A stretch of DNA of 64,000 bases from Hymenopus coronatus (GCA_030762935.1 CM060883.1:33627501-33691500), one strand, 5' to 3'. Shown: positions 30,045 through 41,457, counted from the stretch's first letter. A program made the numbers and translations. The notes: generated by a model not told the origin, from the letters alone.

Positions 30045-30690
30045 TATTTCTGCAAGAAAACCACCCACCCCTAACTACCCGTTACATGGAAACATTCTCG
30101 AAAATTTTGTTTTTCTTAAAAATGGCTCTAACGACTTTGGTTAAAATACCACATATTAAATTCATTCCTATCACAAATAAAATGTATATCTTGAATTTTC
30201 TGGGAATAGTTTCTAAAGATCTGTTTATTCTGGTTGAATTTTGCTTAATTTGGCATAACTAGTAAACCGTGAGAAATAGGCAAAAACTGGCTATACGAAA
30301 ATGTAGATCTTGTTAAAATACACAAGTTGTCATATACATTTTTTTCGTGGATCTTACCGTTTTCGAGGTATTCCTTGTTATTAGTTTCAATTGTGAAGTA
30401 CTTATACTTTCCTCAGACGGAAGTGTGTGTGTCTCTTTTGTTCTACTCCTGGTCAAGCAAAGAAGCGATTTGCAATGACAATCGCATAATGAGAGCTTTT
30501 AAAGCATTTGACTATCACTTTGGCCTAGTGTATTCCCTTAGTTTCACTCTACTTATAAGGAACTATGTAATAAAATTCTGCTAATGTTTATCTCGATTAG
30601 CATGGTGTTGGAAGAAGAATTATCTTTAGTAAGAAGTTTGTAGAGCAGCTAGAGAAAGTCATGTGAGTGTATCACATCAGATATTTTTTT
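30045..30690 (+). repeat. Family M, hairpin end lost
   Basis: Starts inside the family at GAAAACCACCCACCCCTAAC and ends CTAGAGAAAGTCATGTGAGTG, ATCACATCAGAT then T-run. Confidence 0.87.
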
Positions 30691-30691
30691 G

Positions 30692-30908
30692 TTATGATAG
30701 TGTTTTGCGCCCGCTTTTATTACTGACGGCACCGCAAACGATGCCACTGATGGTATATGGAATGAAGATGGAGCACCGGTGGAATGAGATGGCGGGGGAA
30801 ACCCGCACCTGCGCCGATTTGTCCAACACAAATTCTACATGCGGTTGCCTGGGAGCGAGGCGAGAGGCGCGTGGTCTAACCACTTGGCCACGGCGCGGCC
30901 CATCCTCG
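30692..30908 (-). mobile_element. SINE S5
   Basis: Inserted just at the right end of a family M copy. Minus-strand head GGGCCGCGCCGTGGCCAAGT then GGTTAGACCACGCG; body with GCGGGTTTCCCCCGCC. The B box is damaged. Confidence 0.8.
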
Positions 30909-31104
30909 GTTGCCTTGATTTTAATGTAATGGTATTGCTTGCTTTTAATATTAATATTTTTTTTTTCAATAAAAAGCGCAGTGTTGTTTTTACTTACCTA
31001 TTTGAAAACAACACGGTCAAAGATCAAACAGTTTCGCATTTGTATAGCTCTCAGACTTGTTTCTTTAATCAATTTTATTTCCACTATTTATATTCCTTGT
31101 TTTT

Positions 31105-31405
31105 TTAATTTAAAATTCCCAATATTTTACTTTTCTCAAATGAGAAGACATTAGTTTTTTTTTTTTTTTCTGCATCTTGATCAAACAGGGAGAACGGAAT
31201 TTATATGTTATCACATAGCGAACAGGTGTTAAAAGATTTGAATATCGCTTTAGCCTAGTGTATTCCCTTATTTCTTTGTATCTGCAAGGGAATGTGAAAT
31301 AAATCAATGTCTGCTAATGGCACGAAGTAGATAGAAGAATAAACTTATGTAAGGATAGTTTGTTGAAGAATAGGTATATAAAGTCATGTTGATGGAATAC
31401 AAACT
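31105..31405 (+). repeat. Family M, right part only
   Basis: From ACTTTTCTCAAATGAGAAG to AAAGTCATGTTGATGGAATAC, with the 'AGCCTAGTGTATTCCCTTATTT' block. Confidence 0.75.
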
Positions 31406-31415
31406 ACTTTTTACG

Positions 31416-31417
<2 letters not shown>

Positions 31418-31446
<29 letters not shown>

Positions 31447-31452
31447 CACATA
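31418..31452. repeat. (AC)n microsatellite
   Basis: About 15 CA units with one GC interruption. Confidence 0.95.
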
Positions 31453-31507
31453 TATATTATATTGAACACAGAGTTTTAACGAGCTATAAATTGATTTGAT
31501 TTTTATT

Positions 31508-31670
31508 TATGGACGGTCAGCAACTGCCACGGTTCCTAGCATCCTATTCTATACTGGGCGTGAAAGACTGCTTAATTTTGCTCACAGGCCTCTCTATCAA
31601 GCTTGAGGTTCTTTTACGTGCCGGAAATCTACGACACGGGACCAACGACTTTATTTCACTTCCGAAGGAC
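31508..31670 (-). mobile_element. SINE S1, tRNA head missing
   Basis: Tail and body of S1 (ATGGACGGTCAGCAACTGCC, ACTGGGCGTGAAAGACTGCT, GCCTCTCTATCAAGCTTGAG) on the minus strand; stops before the tRNA-like head. Confidence 0.85.
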
Positions 31671-31753
31671 TTTTTTTTATCAAAAATTACTAACGGCTTT
31701 GATTAAAATAATATATATCACTAGATTTACACAACAAATGAAAAGTATATATT

Positions 31754-32628
31754 AAATATCTGATGTGAACCATTCACATGACTTTCTCTATATCCCTGCA
31801 ACAAATTATTCTTAAAAAGCTTATGCTTCTATTTACTTCATGCTAATCTAGAAAAAATAGCAGAAATAGTCTTATTACCTTCTTCCTTGTAAGTAGAAAG
31901 GAAATAAGGGAGTAGCATAGGTTAAAGCGATAGTCATAAGCTGGTTACTATGTGACTGAAGTTCTTTTGTTTGTATGGACATGAGTTGACAAATTCCTGT
32001 ATGAGAAAAGTTAAGATATTCGACCCAGAAAACAAAAACAAGGAATATCTAAAAAACGATCAACTCGAAGAAAAAATGTATGCAACATAAATTGTGTGTT
32101 TTAATGTGCTCTATATTTTTTGTGTGGTAACTTTTTGTCTATCTCTTACGGTTTAGCAGTTATACAAAATTCCGGAAAACTCACTCAGAATAAAGTAGTC
32201 TTCAGAGGCTATTCCCAGAAAATTCAAAATATACATTTTATTTTTCGGGTAAATATCTTTAATATACGATATTTTAATCAAAATCGTTAGAGCTATTTTT
32301 TAGAAAATAAAAATTTTCCAAAAAAGTTCCATGAAAAGGGTAGTTTGGGGTGCGGGGATTTTTCTCAAAATCTTCGTGTCGCATCCCTGGAAGATTCTAA
32401 ACTTAAATACCAAGTTTGGTATTTTACCGACTTTTCGTTTTTGAGTTATCGTGTTCACAGACACACGGACACACAGACACACACACGGACCTTTTTCTGA
32501 AAATACTTTTTTTAGATAAAGGGGACCCTAAAACATATTTCCGGTGAAATCTCGGTATCGAATTTTTTGGTGGAGTGCAATACCTTCTCTATACACTATG
32601 TACATAGTTCGTATAGAGAAAGTAAAAA
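31754..32628 (-). repeat. Family M copy, inverted, full length
   Basis: AAATATCTGATGTGAACC to CGTATAGAGAAAGTAAAAA with an 'ACACGGAC' tract at 32458-32488. Confidence 0.92.
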
Positions 32629-32649
32629 TACTGGGATTAGCCTACACAA

Positions 32650-33000
32650 CAAAACATTAGGAAGATCAGTAGTAAGTGATTGCGTAAACGGCATAAATCA
32701 TCATCAGAATCATTAGGAAGCGATGAAGGCGATGATAAAATTACATCTTGTAAACTCTGCAAGATAAAATACAGCAATCCCATTATCCGTCAAACTTGGT
32801 GACTGGATTCAGTGTCAAGGAAAGGGAAACACATAATATCATGAGAGATATGTTGGTATAGTGAGTAAAAATACATTTTTCTGCGGGAAATGTATTGTTG
32901 TCGAATGATACGTATTTTAATATTTCTACTGACCCTATTCGCCTTTCTCTTTGACCCGTTTCATCCAAATTGAGGAGGGCAAATAGGGTCACATAGCACT
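32650..33000 (+). pseudogene. Zinc-finger tail of a Tigger/pogo-type transposase (relic)
   Basis: Plus-strand reading: KRHKSSSESLGSDEGDDKIT, SCKLCKIKYSNPIIRQTW, a stop, then YVGIVSKNTFFCGKC. This is the C-x2-C ... W ... C-x2-C PHD-like finger that ends many insect pogo-type transposases. Two stops break it. TGACCCTATTCGCC (32929) and its near-inverse GGGCAAATAGGGTCA (32978) form a small hairpin just after it. Confidence 0.6.
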
Positions 33001-33154
33001 ATTAACAAAGTCATTATGTATAACACTGGACTGTATTTATGCATTCTCAAATAGTGAAATGTGTTCATAAAAAACTACTGTTTGTAGGCATATAATTGGA
33101 GTTTATATTAAAGACTTGTCAACCATGGAGACTTTTCCAATTTTTGACCCGATT

Positions 33155-33676
33155 TCCCCGACCTTACTCTATATTAAGTATATTTACATGGCAAATAAAA
33201 TGAATATCTTGAATTTTCTGGGGATAACCTCTGAAGACCACTTTATTCTGAACGATTTTGCCGAATTTTGCATAGCTGGTACACCGTAAGAGATAGAAAA
33301 AAGCTTACTTCACAAAAAATAGATCACGTTAAAACACACAATTTGTGTCATATACGTTTTCTTCGTTGAACTAATAATTTCTGAGATATTCCTTGTCATT
33401 TATTTCGATGTGAAATACTTTCTCACACGGAAAGTTGTAAACTCCTGGTCCTGCATAAAAATGGATTTCATCCACATGGCAACCAGCTTTTAAAAGATTT
33501 GACTATCGTTTTAACCTAGAGCATTTCCTTATTTACAAGGAAGCAAGTAATCAAGGCAACTTCTGCTAATGCTTATCTCGATTATCATGAAGTAGATAGA
33601 AGAATACGTTTTTTTAACAATAATTTGTTACAGCGATGTAGAGAAAGCCATTTGAATGGAACACATCAGGTTTTTG
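33155..33676 (+). repeat. Family M, hairpin end lost
   Basis: Starts at 'TATTTACATGGCAAATAAAATG' and ends GTAGAGAAAGCCATTTGAATG then AACACATCAGGTTTTT. Confidence 0.88.
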
Positions 33677-34312
33677 TTATTCTTTTAAAGTACTCTCGCG
33701 TTTCACTTGTTTCTTGCAAAGGCATGCTATTTAAGACAAGCATATAACGTCCAGTTGCTAAACATCTGACTATCGGTATTCTATTTGTGTCTATAATGAC
33801 ATGTGTAATGTAGCTATTTTTTCAAAACTTTCTCTATAAAATTAAGTGCATAGAAAAGTGCTTAGCCACTGATCGATAGAGGGCAGGGAAGGCTATTGAA
33901 TGTAACGCATCAGACTTCTTTCCAAAACTATTCACTCACTCCTAATTAGATTCTGCTACTATCAGGATAATTAATGTTTTGGAAACATTAGTGCCCTTGT
34001 TAAACCCAATGACACGCTTTATGCATGAGCAGCTGTGATAATGATTAGGTATCAATTTAGAGCGACAAATCTATGCACGCACATCAACATAAACTTCTCT
34101 CAGATAATTTCATCAACTCTTGTTTATGGAAATCTAAGGGTAATATATTCTTGTTTGTAACATTCTAAGGGTAGTTGAAATTGAGTTTAATGATCAACAA
34201 ATTAGGTTGTAATTCTGTGGCTGAAACTCCAGTGAATCTAGGAGCCCAAAATGTTAGTTGAGCAGAGATAGGTAGCAACTTGTAGGTATAGCATAGTAAT
34301 AATACCTCTTCA
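33677..34312. other. No feature seen
   Basis: AT-rich; a worn family M right end may lie at 33880-33915 (GGCTATTGAATG, AACGCATCAGAC). Nothing else. Confidence 0.4.
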
Positions 34313-34828
34313 AAAACCGAGCCAGGTGGCTCAGGCATTTCGTCTGGGACTGGCACTCGGGAGATCTGGGTTTGCTCCCTGTTGACCGCTCTGGCCCTAG
34401 GTTTTTCCGTGGTTTTCCCGGGGCCTCTTAGGCTGCGGTGTTGTATAACCACTGTTACGTTCCCTTTCATTCCTCTTCGTTTTCTTTCAAGTCGACGCAG
34501 GTGTGGCTTAAGGCTTTGCAGGCAGATGGCATGGTTGCTTGCTCCGAATGAAGGTCTCTTTTTCCTGGTAACGCTGGTTGAGAGGTCTTCTTTCGGCCTC
34601 CCGGCGCCTGTATAGCCTCTATGGCGTGCCAGGGCTGCCATCTAGTGAATGTTAGGGACTTCCGTGCGTCTCTGGATTTAGCTCGTCTTTTCCTGTGTGC
34701 TGGTCTGTGGTTTCCCCTCCTCTCATCCCTTCCCTCGAGGGAGGGGTGGTAGGCCGCAAGAGATCAGTACCTGGTCACAGTACCGGAGGTGTCCCCGATG
34801 TTAACATGCTGTGGCCTCTACACCTTTA
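34313..34828 (+). mobile_element. SINE S3, about 510 bp
   Basis: tRNA-like head GAGCCAGGTGGCTCAGGC ... GGGAGATCTGGGTTTGCTCC, then GGTTTTTCCGTGGTTTTCCC and a long GC-rich body ending near 'GTGGCCTCTACACC'. Markedly higher GC than its surroundings. Open frames over it are not genes. Confidence 0.8.
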
Positions 34829-34829
34829 A

Positions 34830-35515
34830 AATATTCTCTACTACGCAGAATAAGTAGAGAAGAATTGCATTTCGCTAAAAAAAATTCGATGTCGAGAGTT
34901 CACCCGAAATATAGATGTTTTGAGGGCTCTGAGCCCCAAAAAGCATTTTCACTCTCTCTATCGTACATGATAAGCAGAGAAGGTGCATTCCACCAAATAT
35001 TTAGATACGAGATTTCACCGTTTTGAAGATTCCTGAATAAAAAACACTTTTGTTTTCTCTATTGCGTATAGAAAATGCGGAAAATATGGTATTCCACAAA
35101 ACATTTCATATCAAGATTTCTCTGGAAATACGTTTTGAGGCCCCCTTAATTTAAAGAAAAGTATTTTTTAAAAATATCATTGTGTGCGTGTCTGTAAATA
35201 CCATAACTCAAAGACGAAAAGTTGATTAAAACTAAACTTAATATTTAATTCAAGATCTTCCAAAAATTCTACACGAAGATTTTCAAGAATAATTTCCCTT
35301 AAGTAGAGTACAGCATTAGGGACCATTTCTTATAGATTCGACTATCGCTTTAGAATAGTGTATTCCCTTATTCCTTTTGTGCCTACAAGAAAATATGTAG
35401 AACCATTTTTGCTAATATTAATCTTGCTTAGCATGAGGTAATTAGAAGATTAAGCTTATACAAGAGCTGTGTGTTGCAGAATAGGTAAGAAAAGTATTGT
35501 GAATGTAAAAGTAAG
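34830..35515 (+). repeat. Family M, three successive hairpin ends then a deleted copy
   Basis: Family left ends start at about 34830, 34952 and 35056; each runs only about 110-120 bp to the point just before the microsatellite, except the third, which continues to about 35515 with an internal deletion. Confidence 0.72.
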
Positions 35516-35519
35516 ATGT

Positions 35520-35865
35520 TTAGAAAAAGGAACAGCGCGCGCGCGCGCGCGCGTGTGTGTGTATGTGTGTGTATAGAGAGTGTGTGTGTGTGTGAGTGTG
35601 TGAACAGCAACACAATAAAAACAACAACATATGTTTAAGATATTTTTATGACAAACGTTTTGAATTTTCTGGGAATAGGCTCTGAAACCGTCTTCATTTT
35701 GAAAGACTTACATAAGTGGTAAACCTTTAAGAGATGAAGGCTTACTACGAAAAAGCTCACAATTTAATTTAAGTAATTATTTTTTGTGGAATTAACCATT
35801 TTCGAGATATTCCTTGTTTTTGGTTCAGCTTTCAAGTAATAATATTTTTCTTAAATGGATACTCA
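35520..35865 (+). repeat. Family M fragment with GC/GT microsatellite
   Basis: Begins in the pre-microsatellite region (TAGAAAAAGGAACA), then (GC)n 35537-35552 and (GT)n to 35608, then 'TTGAATTTTCTGGGAATAGG' to the 'TTTTGGTTCAGC' block. Confidence 0.72.
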
Positions 35866-35883
35866 TTATTCGTTTTTTTTTTT

Positions 35884-36324
35884 TTTACTTTTTCTACCAC
35901 GTATGTATAATGTACATAGAAAAGGCATTGTAATCCAACCAAAAAATTCGATAACGAGATTTTAACGGAACTATATGTTTTAAAGTTCCCTGAACCCCAA
36001 AAAATATGTGTCCGCGCGCGTTTATGTATCCATGTGTCTGTAAACAGCATAAGGCAAAAACGAAAAGTGGTTAAATGTCAAACTTGGTGTTTATGTTGAG
36101 CATCTTTTAAGGATGCGACACGAGGATTTTAAAGAAAATTTCCCACACAAAACTACGCTTTACACGGACACTTTTTTCAAACATTTTAATTTTCTCCAAA
36201 ATGGCTCTAATGATTTTGATTAAAATACCGTAAGTTTAAGGTATTTTCATGACAAATAAAATATATATCTTGAATTTACTGAGAATAATCTCTGAGGTCC
36301 TCTTTTGCATGACAAACTGTATGA

Positions 36325-36360
<36 letters not shown>

Positions 36361-36535
36361 TAGAGCTAAACATTTCTGAGATACTCCCTGTTATTGGTTT
36401 AAGTTTTAAAGTACTAAGCTTTGCTGAATCGGCAATCCTCATCCTTTTTGCATCTATTTTGCTTTACTCCTGGCCATGGAAAGAGAAGCGAATTCCAATG
36501 ACAAATTGTATAGCGACAGATTTTAGCCCTTTATT
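35884..36535 (+). repeat. Family M copy, right end lost
   Basis: Hairpin end ACTTTTTCTACCACGTATGT ... TAGAAAAGGCATTG through to 'CCATGGAAAGAGAAGCGAAT'. A 31-base T-run at 36329-36359 interrupts the middle. Confidence 0.8.
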
Positions 36536-36714
36536 GATGGTGTTGCAAATATGCAGCAGAGATGATAAATCAAAGCTTTTAGTATTTTTAGTAGACTATT
36601 TTATAATTTCGGTTTACACTAACCTTCAAAAATGAAATTAGGCTTGTTATAGCTATTTTATATTATAAAAATATTAAATGTAGTTTTTTTGAACAAAAAG
36701 AGCAAAATACATGT

Positions 36715-36932
36715 AACTTCAGTCGAATGTAACCCCGTCAGCATCGAAGCGTGTCATCACACCGGTTATTTTACGTGGGCTCTCCCCTTTCTTTACCACA
36801 GGCACATATGATTGCAGTCGCGACTCGAGCTCGCGACGTTCGGCTTTGAATGGATGGCCAGTCCATTTCGCATTGCACCAACGATCACGGGCATTCAAGT
36901 CGCTTCAGCTGTGGTGCCGGTGAAAGGGATAT
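36715..36932 (-). mobile_element. SINE S7
   Basis: Minus strand: TGGACTGGCCATCCATTCAA at the head side, B-box-like GAGCTCGAGTCGCG, then GGGGAGAGCCCACGTAAAAT, ACCGGTGTGATG and GGGGTTACATTCGAC at the tail. Second copy at 41458-41625. Confidence 0.72.
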
Positions 36933-36984
36933 AAATGCCGGTTTATGACTTAGAGGAAGAACGGCATAAGTAGCAAAATAATTC

Positions 36985-37196
36985 ATGCAATAAAGGGTTA
37001 AAACATTTGAAAATCGATTTAGCCTAGTGTACATATTTCCTTTTTTTCCCTTCTACTTACAAGGAACTAAGTAATGAGACCATTTCTGGTAATGTTTATC
37101 TTGATTGGTATGATGTAGATAAAATAATAATCTTTTATAAGAATAGTTCGTTTGTAGAACAGAAAGAGAAAGCCACGTGAATGGAACACATAAGGG
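36985..37196 (+). repeat. Family M, right end only
   Basis: 'GCCTAGTGTACATATTTCC' to AGAGAAAGCCACGTGAATGG, ACACATAAGGG. Confidence 0.82.
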
Positions 37197-37332
37197 TTTT
37201 CAGTTTATTTATAGACACCTTAGGAACCTTTGTTCCATTAAATGTCTGATTATCTACATTATCTGACTTTGAACCAATTACAATATTAATCATACAGTTC
37301 ATATATAATATATCTGTCTTCTTTATTTATTT

Positions 37333-37339
37333 ATAGTAT

Positions 37340-37370
<31 letters not shown>

Positions 37371-37392
37371 TAGTGGTAGTGGTAGTAATAAT
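37333..37392. repeat. (ATT)n and GGTAGT microsatellite
   Basis: ATT units 37333-37367, then TAGTGGTAG units. Adjoins the S4 tail. Confidence 0.9.
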
Positions 37393-37397
37393 ATTAT

Positions 37398-37640
37398 ACT
37401 TTAACGTGTTTTAACCTTGTAAGCCATATTGGACGATGGGTGAATGAAATTTGTAAAATGATGATCAAATGAGCCCGGAGTCCATAGAGCGTAGTTGCCC
37501 GATATTTCTTCTCAGGATAAGGGAAAACCCCGCAAAGATAGGTACTTTATCCGGATAACTTGCCCTAATCGAGGTACGAACTCTGGACTTCTTGAATGTG
37601 AGGCTGGCGCGTTAATACCACGCTACAGAGGCAGGTTCCT
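37398..37640 (-). mobile_element. SINE S4
   Basis: TTTAACGTGTTTTAACCTTG on the plus side of the tail, GGTTTTCCCTTATCCTGA in the body and a degenerate head near 37575-37635. Confidence 0.8.
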
Positions 37641-37929
37641 TCATGTTTGGGCTTGTTAGTTGATTCCATACCTAGTTGTTATTTTTAATTATTATAGCAT
37701 TCTTTAGTTTTCAGAAATTCGTACATACAATATTAATATTTCACACTTAAAAGATTCATTTTACACATTAATAAGTATACTGTTTCATTTTTAGAAGCTT
37801 CAATCTTCATGTTCTATATATTTATGAGTATCTATTCTCTTAATGATCCACAAAATCTATTTCTATTTCTTGAAGTTCCGTCTTCCTTCATATGCTATTC
37901 GTATTACAGTTTGATTACGTGATTCATTC

Positions 37930-38067
37930 TTCTTCTTTTTAACGCTTATCGTCCTTTAACCTGATTGGTCATAGCGGACGATGAATGAAATTGGTGAAAT
38001 GATACTCAAATGATCTCGGGGTCTATGGAGCTTAAAGTTACCCGACATTCTTTCCAGGATAAAGGAA

Positions 38068-38098
<31 letters not shown>

Positions 38099-38145
38099 AA
38101 CGGGTAACTCACTCTAAGCGAGATTCGAACTCGCGACATTTCTCT
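37930..38145 (-). mobile_element. SINE S4, head truncated
   Basis: CGTCCTTTAACCTGATTGGTC tail, body with a C/A homopolymer expansion (38068-38094), head GAGTTCGAATCTCGC; ends just after GTCGCGAG. Confidence 0.82.
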
Positions 38146-39495
38146 TGTTGGATATCCAGAATTTACTATCTTCCACTTTCCAAAATATTGATCTTTTATA
38201 AGTTTTGTCCACCAAATACTTTAATTAATTTCAAATTTTATAACCAAATTAATACCTCGTTTTCTAATTTTCAACTGAAAGTGATCTTTAGTTCTAAATT
38301 CAAATATAAGTGGCTCAAAACCAATTTCATAATTATCATTTTCAGTTACCTGATTCTAAAGTACCCAAAAAAGTGTGGCACAAATCCATTGCGCCCAAGA
38401 AGAGCATTTATTTAATATCTAAGCAGCACTTCAATAAACGGTTCATTAGGTCATACGAGAACAATGGCACTTAAGGAATGCTTCTAGATTGATCTGACCC
38501 TATGGTGTCAGTGGTGGGACCACTTTACATGCCATCCTGTGCCTGATAGCGACCAATGCGGTCGTCAGTAACACCACCCTAAAATGCTCCCTAAAGCGTC
38601 ACTACCGCAGCATGGCAGTCGATTCACCGCTCTATTATCTATTATCTTCCAGTGACTGCGCACCCCATAAACTCAACGACGCTGCTTGAGGACCTCCACG
38701 TGGAAGTCGTCAACATGACTGCGTCGCGAGATACTGTCGTATCACTGTTATAACCAATGGCTAAGGCTGGCTTCAGAATGGCGGTTACTTCAATAATACT
38801 GCTCTCATATCTAAATAACTTAAACTTCTTTTACATACGAAGTGTTACATTCCTTCTAAAATGTACTTCATAGAAGTATTACAAACAAAAATGACTATTG
38901 GCATTTTGTTCTTTTATCAGTCGATTTCGAAAAAATAAGTGGTTTTTCTTCCAAATGGGATGTGTAATTCTACAAGAATGTACGAAATAAAAGTTTGTTA
39001 CTTGTAAGATGCGTAGAGTAACGTATTTCTGACATTAATCTCGGTAGTAATTATGGAACATCGCATAGAGTTTCGAAATAATTAATCATTCAAAAGCATT
39101 AAAGGAATATTGCGAGTAGCGTTTTCAGACGTGAAGTAGGTCGGCAGAGTTGCGTTGAGGTTGGTCAGGTTTCTGAACCTGCTTCTGGATGTAAACATGT
39201 CGGTCGCTTGCAAACACGACGCAGGGTGGTCTAATGTTTTGGGAGATAACGAATGCAACTGGCATTCTGATTGGCCTACACTATTGTGGTAGCAGCAGTG
39301 AGGTGTGTTTGTTTTTGTACTTAGTGCAAGTGACACCCACACAACCTGCAGCGTTACAAGCTAGTCTGTCTCTTGTTTTCGAAAAAATAAATTATTTCCA
39401 TAGGAAATGGTCCGAGACAAAAACTTAAGATACAAATGTGTTCAAAATACCGAGATCTATCACTGGTTTAAATTAAGACAGTGACTTCCCTGCTA
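38146..39495. other. Mostly unassigned; GC-richer block 38495-38770
   Basis: 38495-38770 has more CpG than its flanks and could be an unlisted repeat. Overlapping open frames at 39082-39428 show no recognised domain. No gene supported. Confidence 0.4.
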
Positions 39496-39499
39496 CCCG

Positions 39500-39793
39500 G
39501 TATATTTTAATTAGTTTTTATATTCAAGCCGTGTATAGGACAGGAGTTGGATAGGTAGAGTCAAACTGAAACATTCAATGCCATTGCTGGGATTTGAACC
39601 ACGTCGGCACCTCTACCAGTGAGCTACCATGGTAACATACCAGCATGGTATTAAGTTTATCAACTGACTCGCATGTTTCCGGTAAACTACAAGGTGATCT
39701 CAAATTATTTTGAGATGACATATCCCAATGGCGGCTTAAAATACTTCAAGTACTTTAAGACCTGGACTTCATAGTTTTACCATTATGGTCAAT
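39500..39793 (-). mobile_element. Element S6 with internal tRNA-like region and hairpin
   Basis: Minus strand: hairpin ATCTCAAA/TTTGAGAT (39697-39716), then GTAGCTCACTGGTAGAGG and B box GGTTCAAATCCC, then CCTATCCAACTCCTGTCC and CACGGCTTGAAT. The tRNA-like part follows the hairpin rather than starting the element. Confidence 0.72.
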
Positions 39794-39817
39794 TAGGATT
39801 CTCTTGAAAATCTTCGT

Positions 39818-40095
39818 CGCCCTCCGTGGTGTAATGGCTACCATGCTAACTTCATATACCCAAGGTCGCGGTTTCAAACCCGGCGGAGGACGATGGATTT
39901 TTTAGCATGGCTTCTTTCGGAAGGGAAGTAAAGCTTTTGGTCCCCTATCGTAGATTTACGGCACATAAAAGAATCTCAAGCCTGATAGAGAGGCCTCTAA
40001 GCAAAATGAAGCGGTCTTTCACGCCCAGTTTAGAATGGGACGCTGAGAACCGGAGCAGTTAAAGAGTGTCCATAAATAACACGCCATTTTTTTTT
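39818..40095 (+). mobile_element. SINE S1, intact, with 10-bp target duplication
   Basis: 278 bp between perfect copies of AAATCTTCGT (39808-39817 and 40096-40105). Head CGCCCTCCGTGGTGTAATGG with A box, B box GGTTTCAAACCC, then the body and a T-rich 3' end (40086-40095). Interrupts family M sequence, so it is younger than that copy. Confidence 0.93.
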
Positions 40096-40247
40096 AAATC
40101 TTCGTGTCGCATCCTTGGAAGATTCTGAACTTAGTATTAAGTTTGGTATTTAACCGACTTTTCGTTTTTGAGTTTGTCTGCTCATAGACTAACGACGCAT
40201 GGCTATAGACACAGGCCTTTTTCTAAAATGTTTATTTTCTGGATGTG

Positions 40248-40508
40248 ACTTCTCATACGGGGATCCCGGGTTCGATTCCCGGCTGGGGCGGGGAATTTTT
40301 CTTTAGCCAGAATTATTCCCTATCGCCCACAGAGTCTGGAAGTTTGTATGTGAGTGTGAATGTGTGCTTGTTTGAGTAAAAAACTAAATGATTTAAACTA
40401 ATGTACAAAAGTACCTACAGACGACGAGTTGTTTCAAGTGGAAAGCCCCCGATATGACCTTAGATGTTAAAGGGGGCTATATAATGGAACAATAAAAAAA
40501 AAAAAAAA
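40248..40508 (+). mobile_element. SINE S2 with poly(A) and 10-bp target duplication
   Basis: 261 bp between TTCTGGATGT copies (40238-40247, 40509-40518). 5'-truncated head retaining a perfect B box GGTTCGATTCC in CCCGGGTTCGATTCCCGGC, tail CCCCCGATATGACCTTAGAT and an A-run at 40494-40508. Confidence 0.93.
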
Positions 40509-40629
40509 TTCTGGATGTATGTGACCTAAAACGCGTATTTTGAGTGAAGTCTCTAATCGACTTTTTGGGTAGAATGCAATACCTTCTCTACCTATGTACT
40601 ATGTACGAAAAAGAGAAAGTAAAAGCCCC

Positions 40630-41010
40630 AGCTAACATCAATGGGACAGTGGCCCCTTGTTACGTTGGATGCTACACTTTAATTAAACCAAGAGAGGAGA
40701 TATTTTGAGCAGATATACATTTTCTGGAATTTTGCTTGTGAGACAAATGCGATTATTCTACCCTCGAGACGCCACTGTTTCTCACGGGCTCTTCATAAAC
40801 ACATCCACAAACAGCTGTTCATTCATCCATGTCTGAAATTAATGTCTCATTACACGGAGACTTGAGCTTTACAATAAACAAGGGCAGCAATGTGCGTGAC
40901 ACGCTCATTATGGGGCCTTCATAAACAGTAGCAAGCAAAATGCAATAGCTGTCAGCTCGTTAGTGGGCCGCCCTTGTTCCTTAACCCGCCGCAAGCTTCT
41001 TCAATTATAT
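40630..41010. other. No feature seen
   Basis: Moderately GC-rich unassigned DNA. Confidence 0.4.
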
Positions 41011-41016
41011 GTCCTT

Positions 41017-41190
41017 AAGGTACCGCAGTTCCGGGTTAGAAACCACTACACAATTTCGGGATAAAGAATAAACTGAGGAAAACTTCTCTTCTTACAATCT
41101 GATTTTAAACGTTACATCTTAACATTTTGAAAATCTACATTATATGAGATGGTCGTCTCTTTATCGCAGTGATAGCGTTGAATTATATTA
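41017..41190 (+). repeat. Direct repeat, copy 1 (pairs with 41836-42004)
   Basis: AAGGTACCGCAGT, AGAAACCACTACACAATTTC and GGTCGTCTC-TTA-CGC-GTG-TAGCGTTG recur in the same order about 820 bp further on. Includes the first 35 bp or so of the S8 head. Confidence 0.82.
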
Positions 41191-41457
41191 CCTGAACCCT
41201 TAGTTGCCTGCACTAGTATATTACATATGCCGTTTTTCCTTTAATTCAAGTTTAAAACTGTAGTTCTAATAAAAATATTTGGGGCTAAACCTATAAAATT
41301 GTTATATAAAATAATAGAGAAAATAATATTGAAAATAAAAGTAGATCCTTTATTAATATTTTTCTTCCCAAATAAAAGTTTAAATTCTTCTAAACCAGTA
41401 TTCATAATGCTGCCAAAGGCACTACATAAAAGTAGTTAAAATGGTCATGAGTGTTAA

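Larger units (their letters stand above)
39794..40625 (-). repeat. Family M copy, hairpin-end portion, carrying two SINEs
   Basis: Three pieces (39794-39817, 40096-40247, 40509-40625) read continuously as family M from 'GATTCTCTTGAAAATCTTCGT' to 'CTCTACCTATGTACTATGTACG ... AGAGAAAGT'. SINEs S1 and S2 occupy the gaps. Confidence 0.9.

Noticed and set aside
34165..34641. 158-codon minus frame
   Set aside because: Lies over SINE S3; stop-poor because the SINE is GC-rich. The same applies to frames at 42679-43135, 56893-57162 and 60312-60665.
39818..39900. tRNA gene at the S1 head (and other SINE heads)
   Set aside because: A and B boxes are present but the cloverleaf is incomplete, and the sequence continues into a SINE body with target duplications. 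These are retroposons, not tRNA genes.
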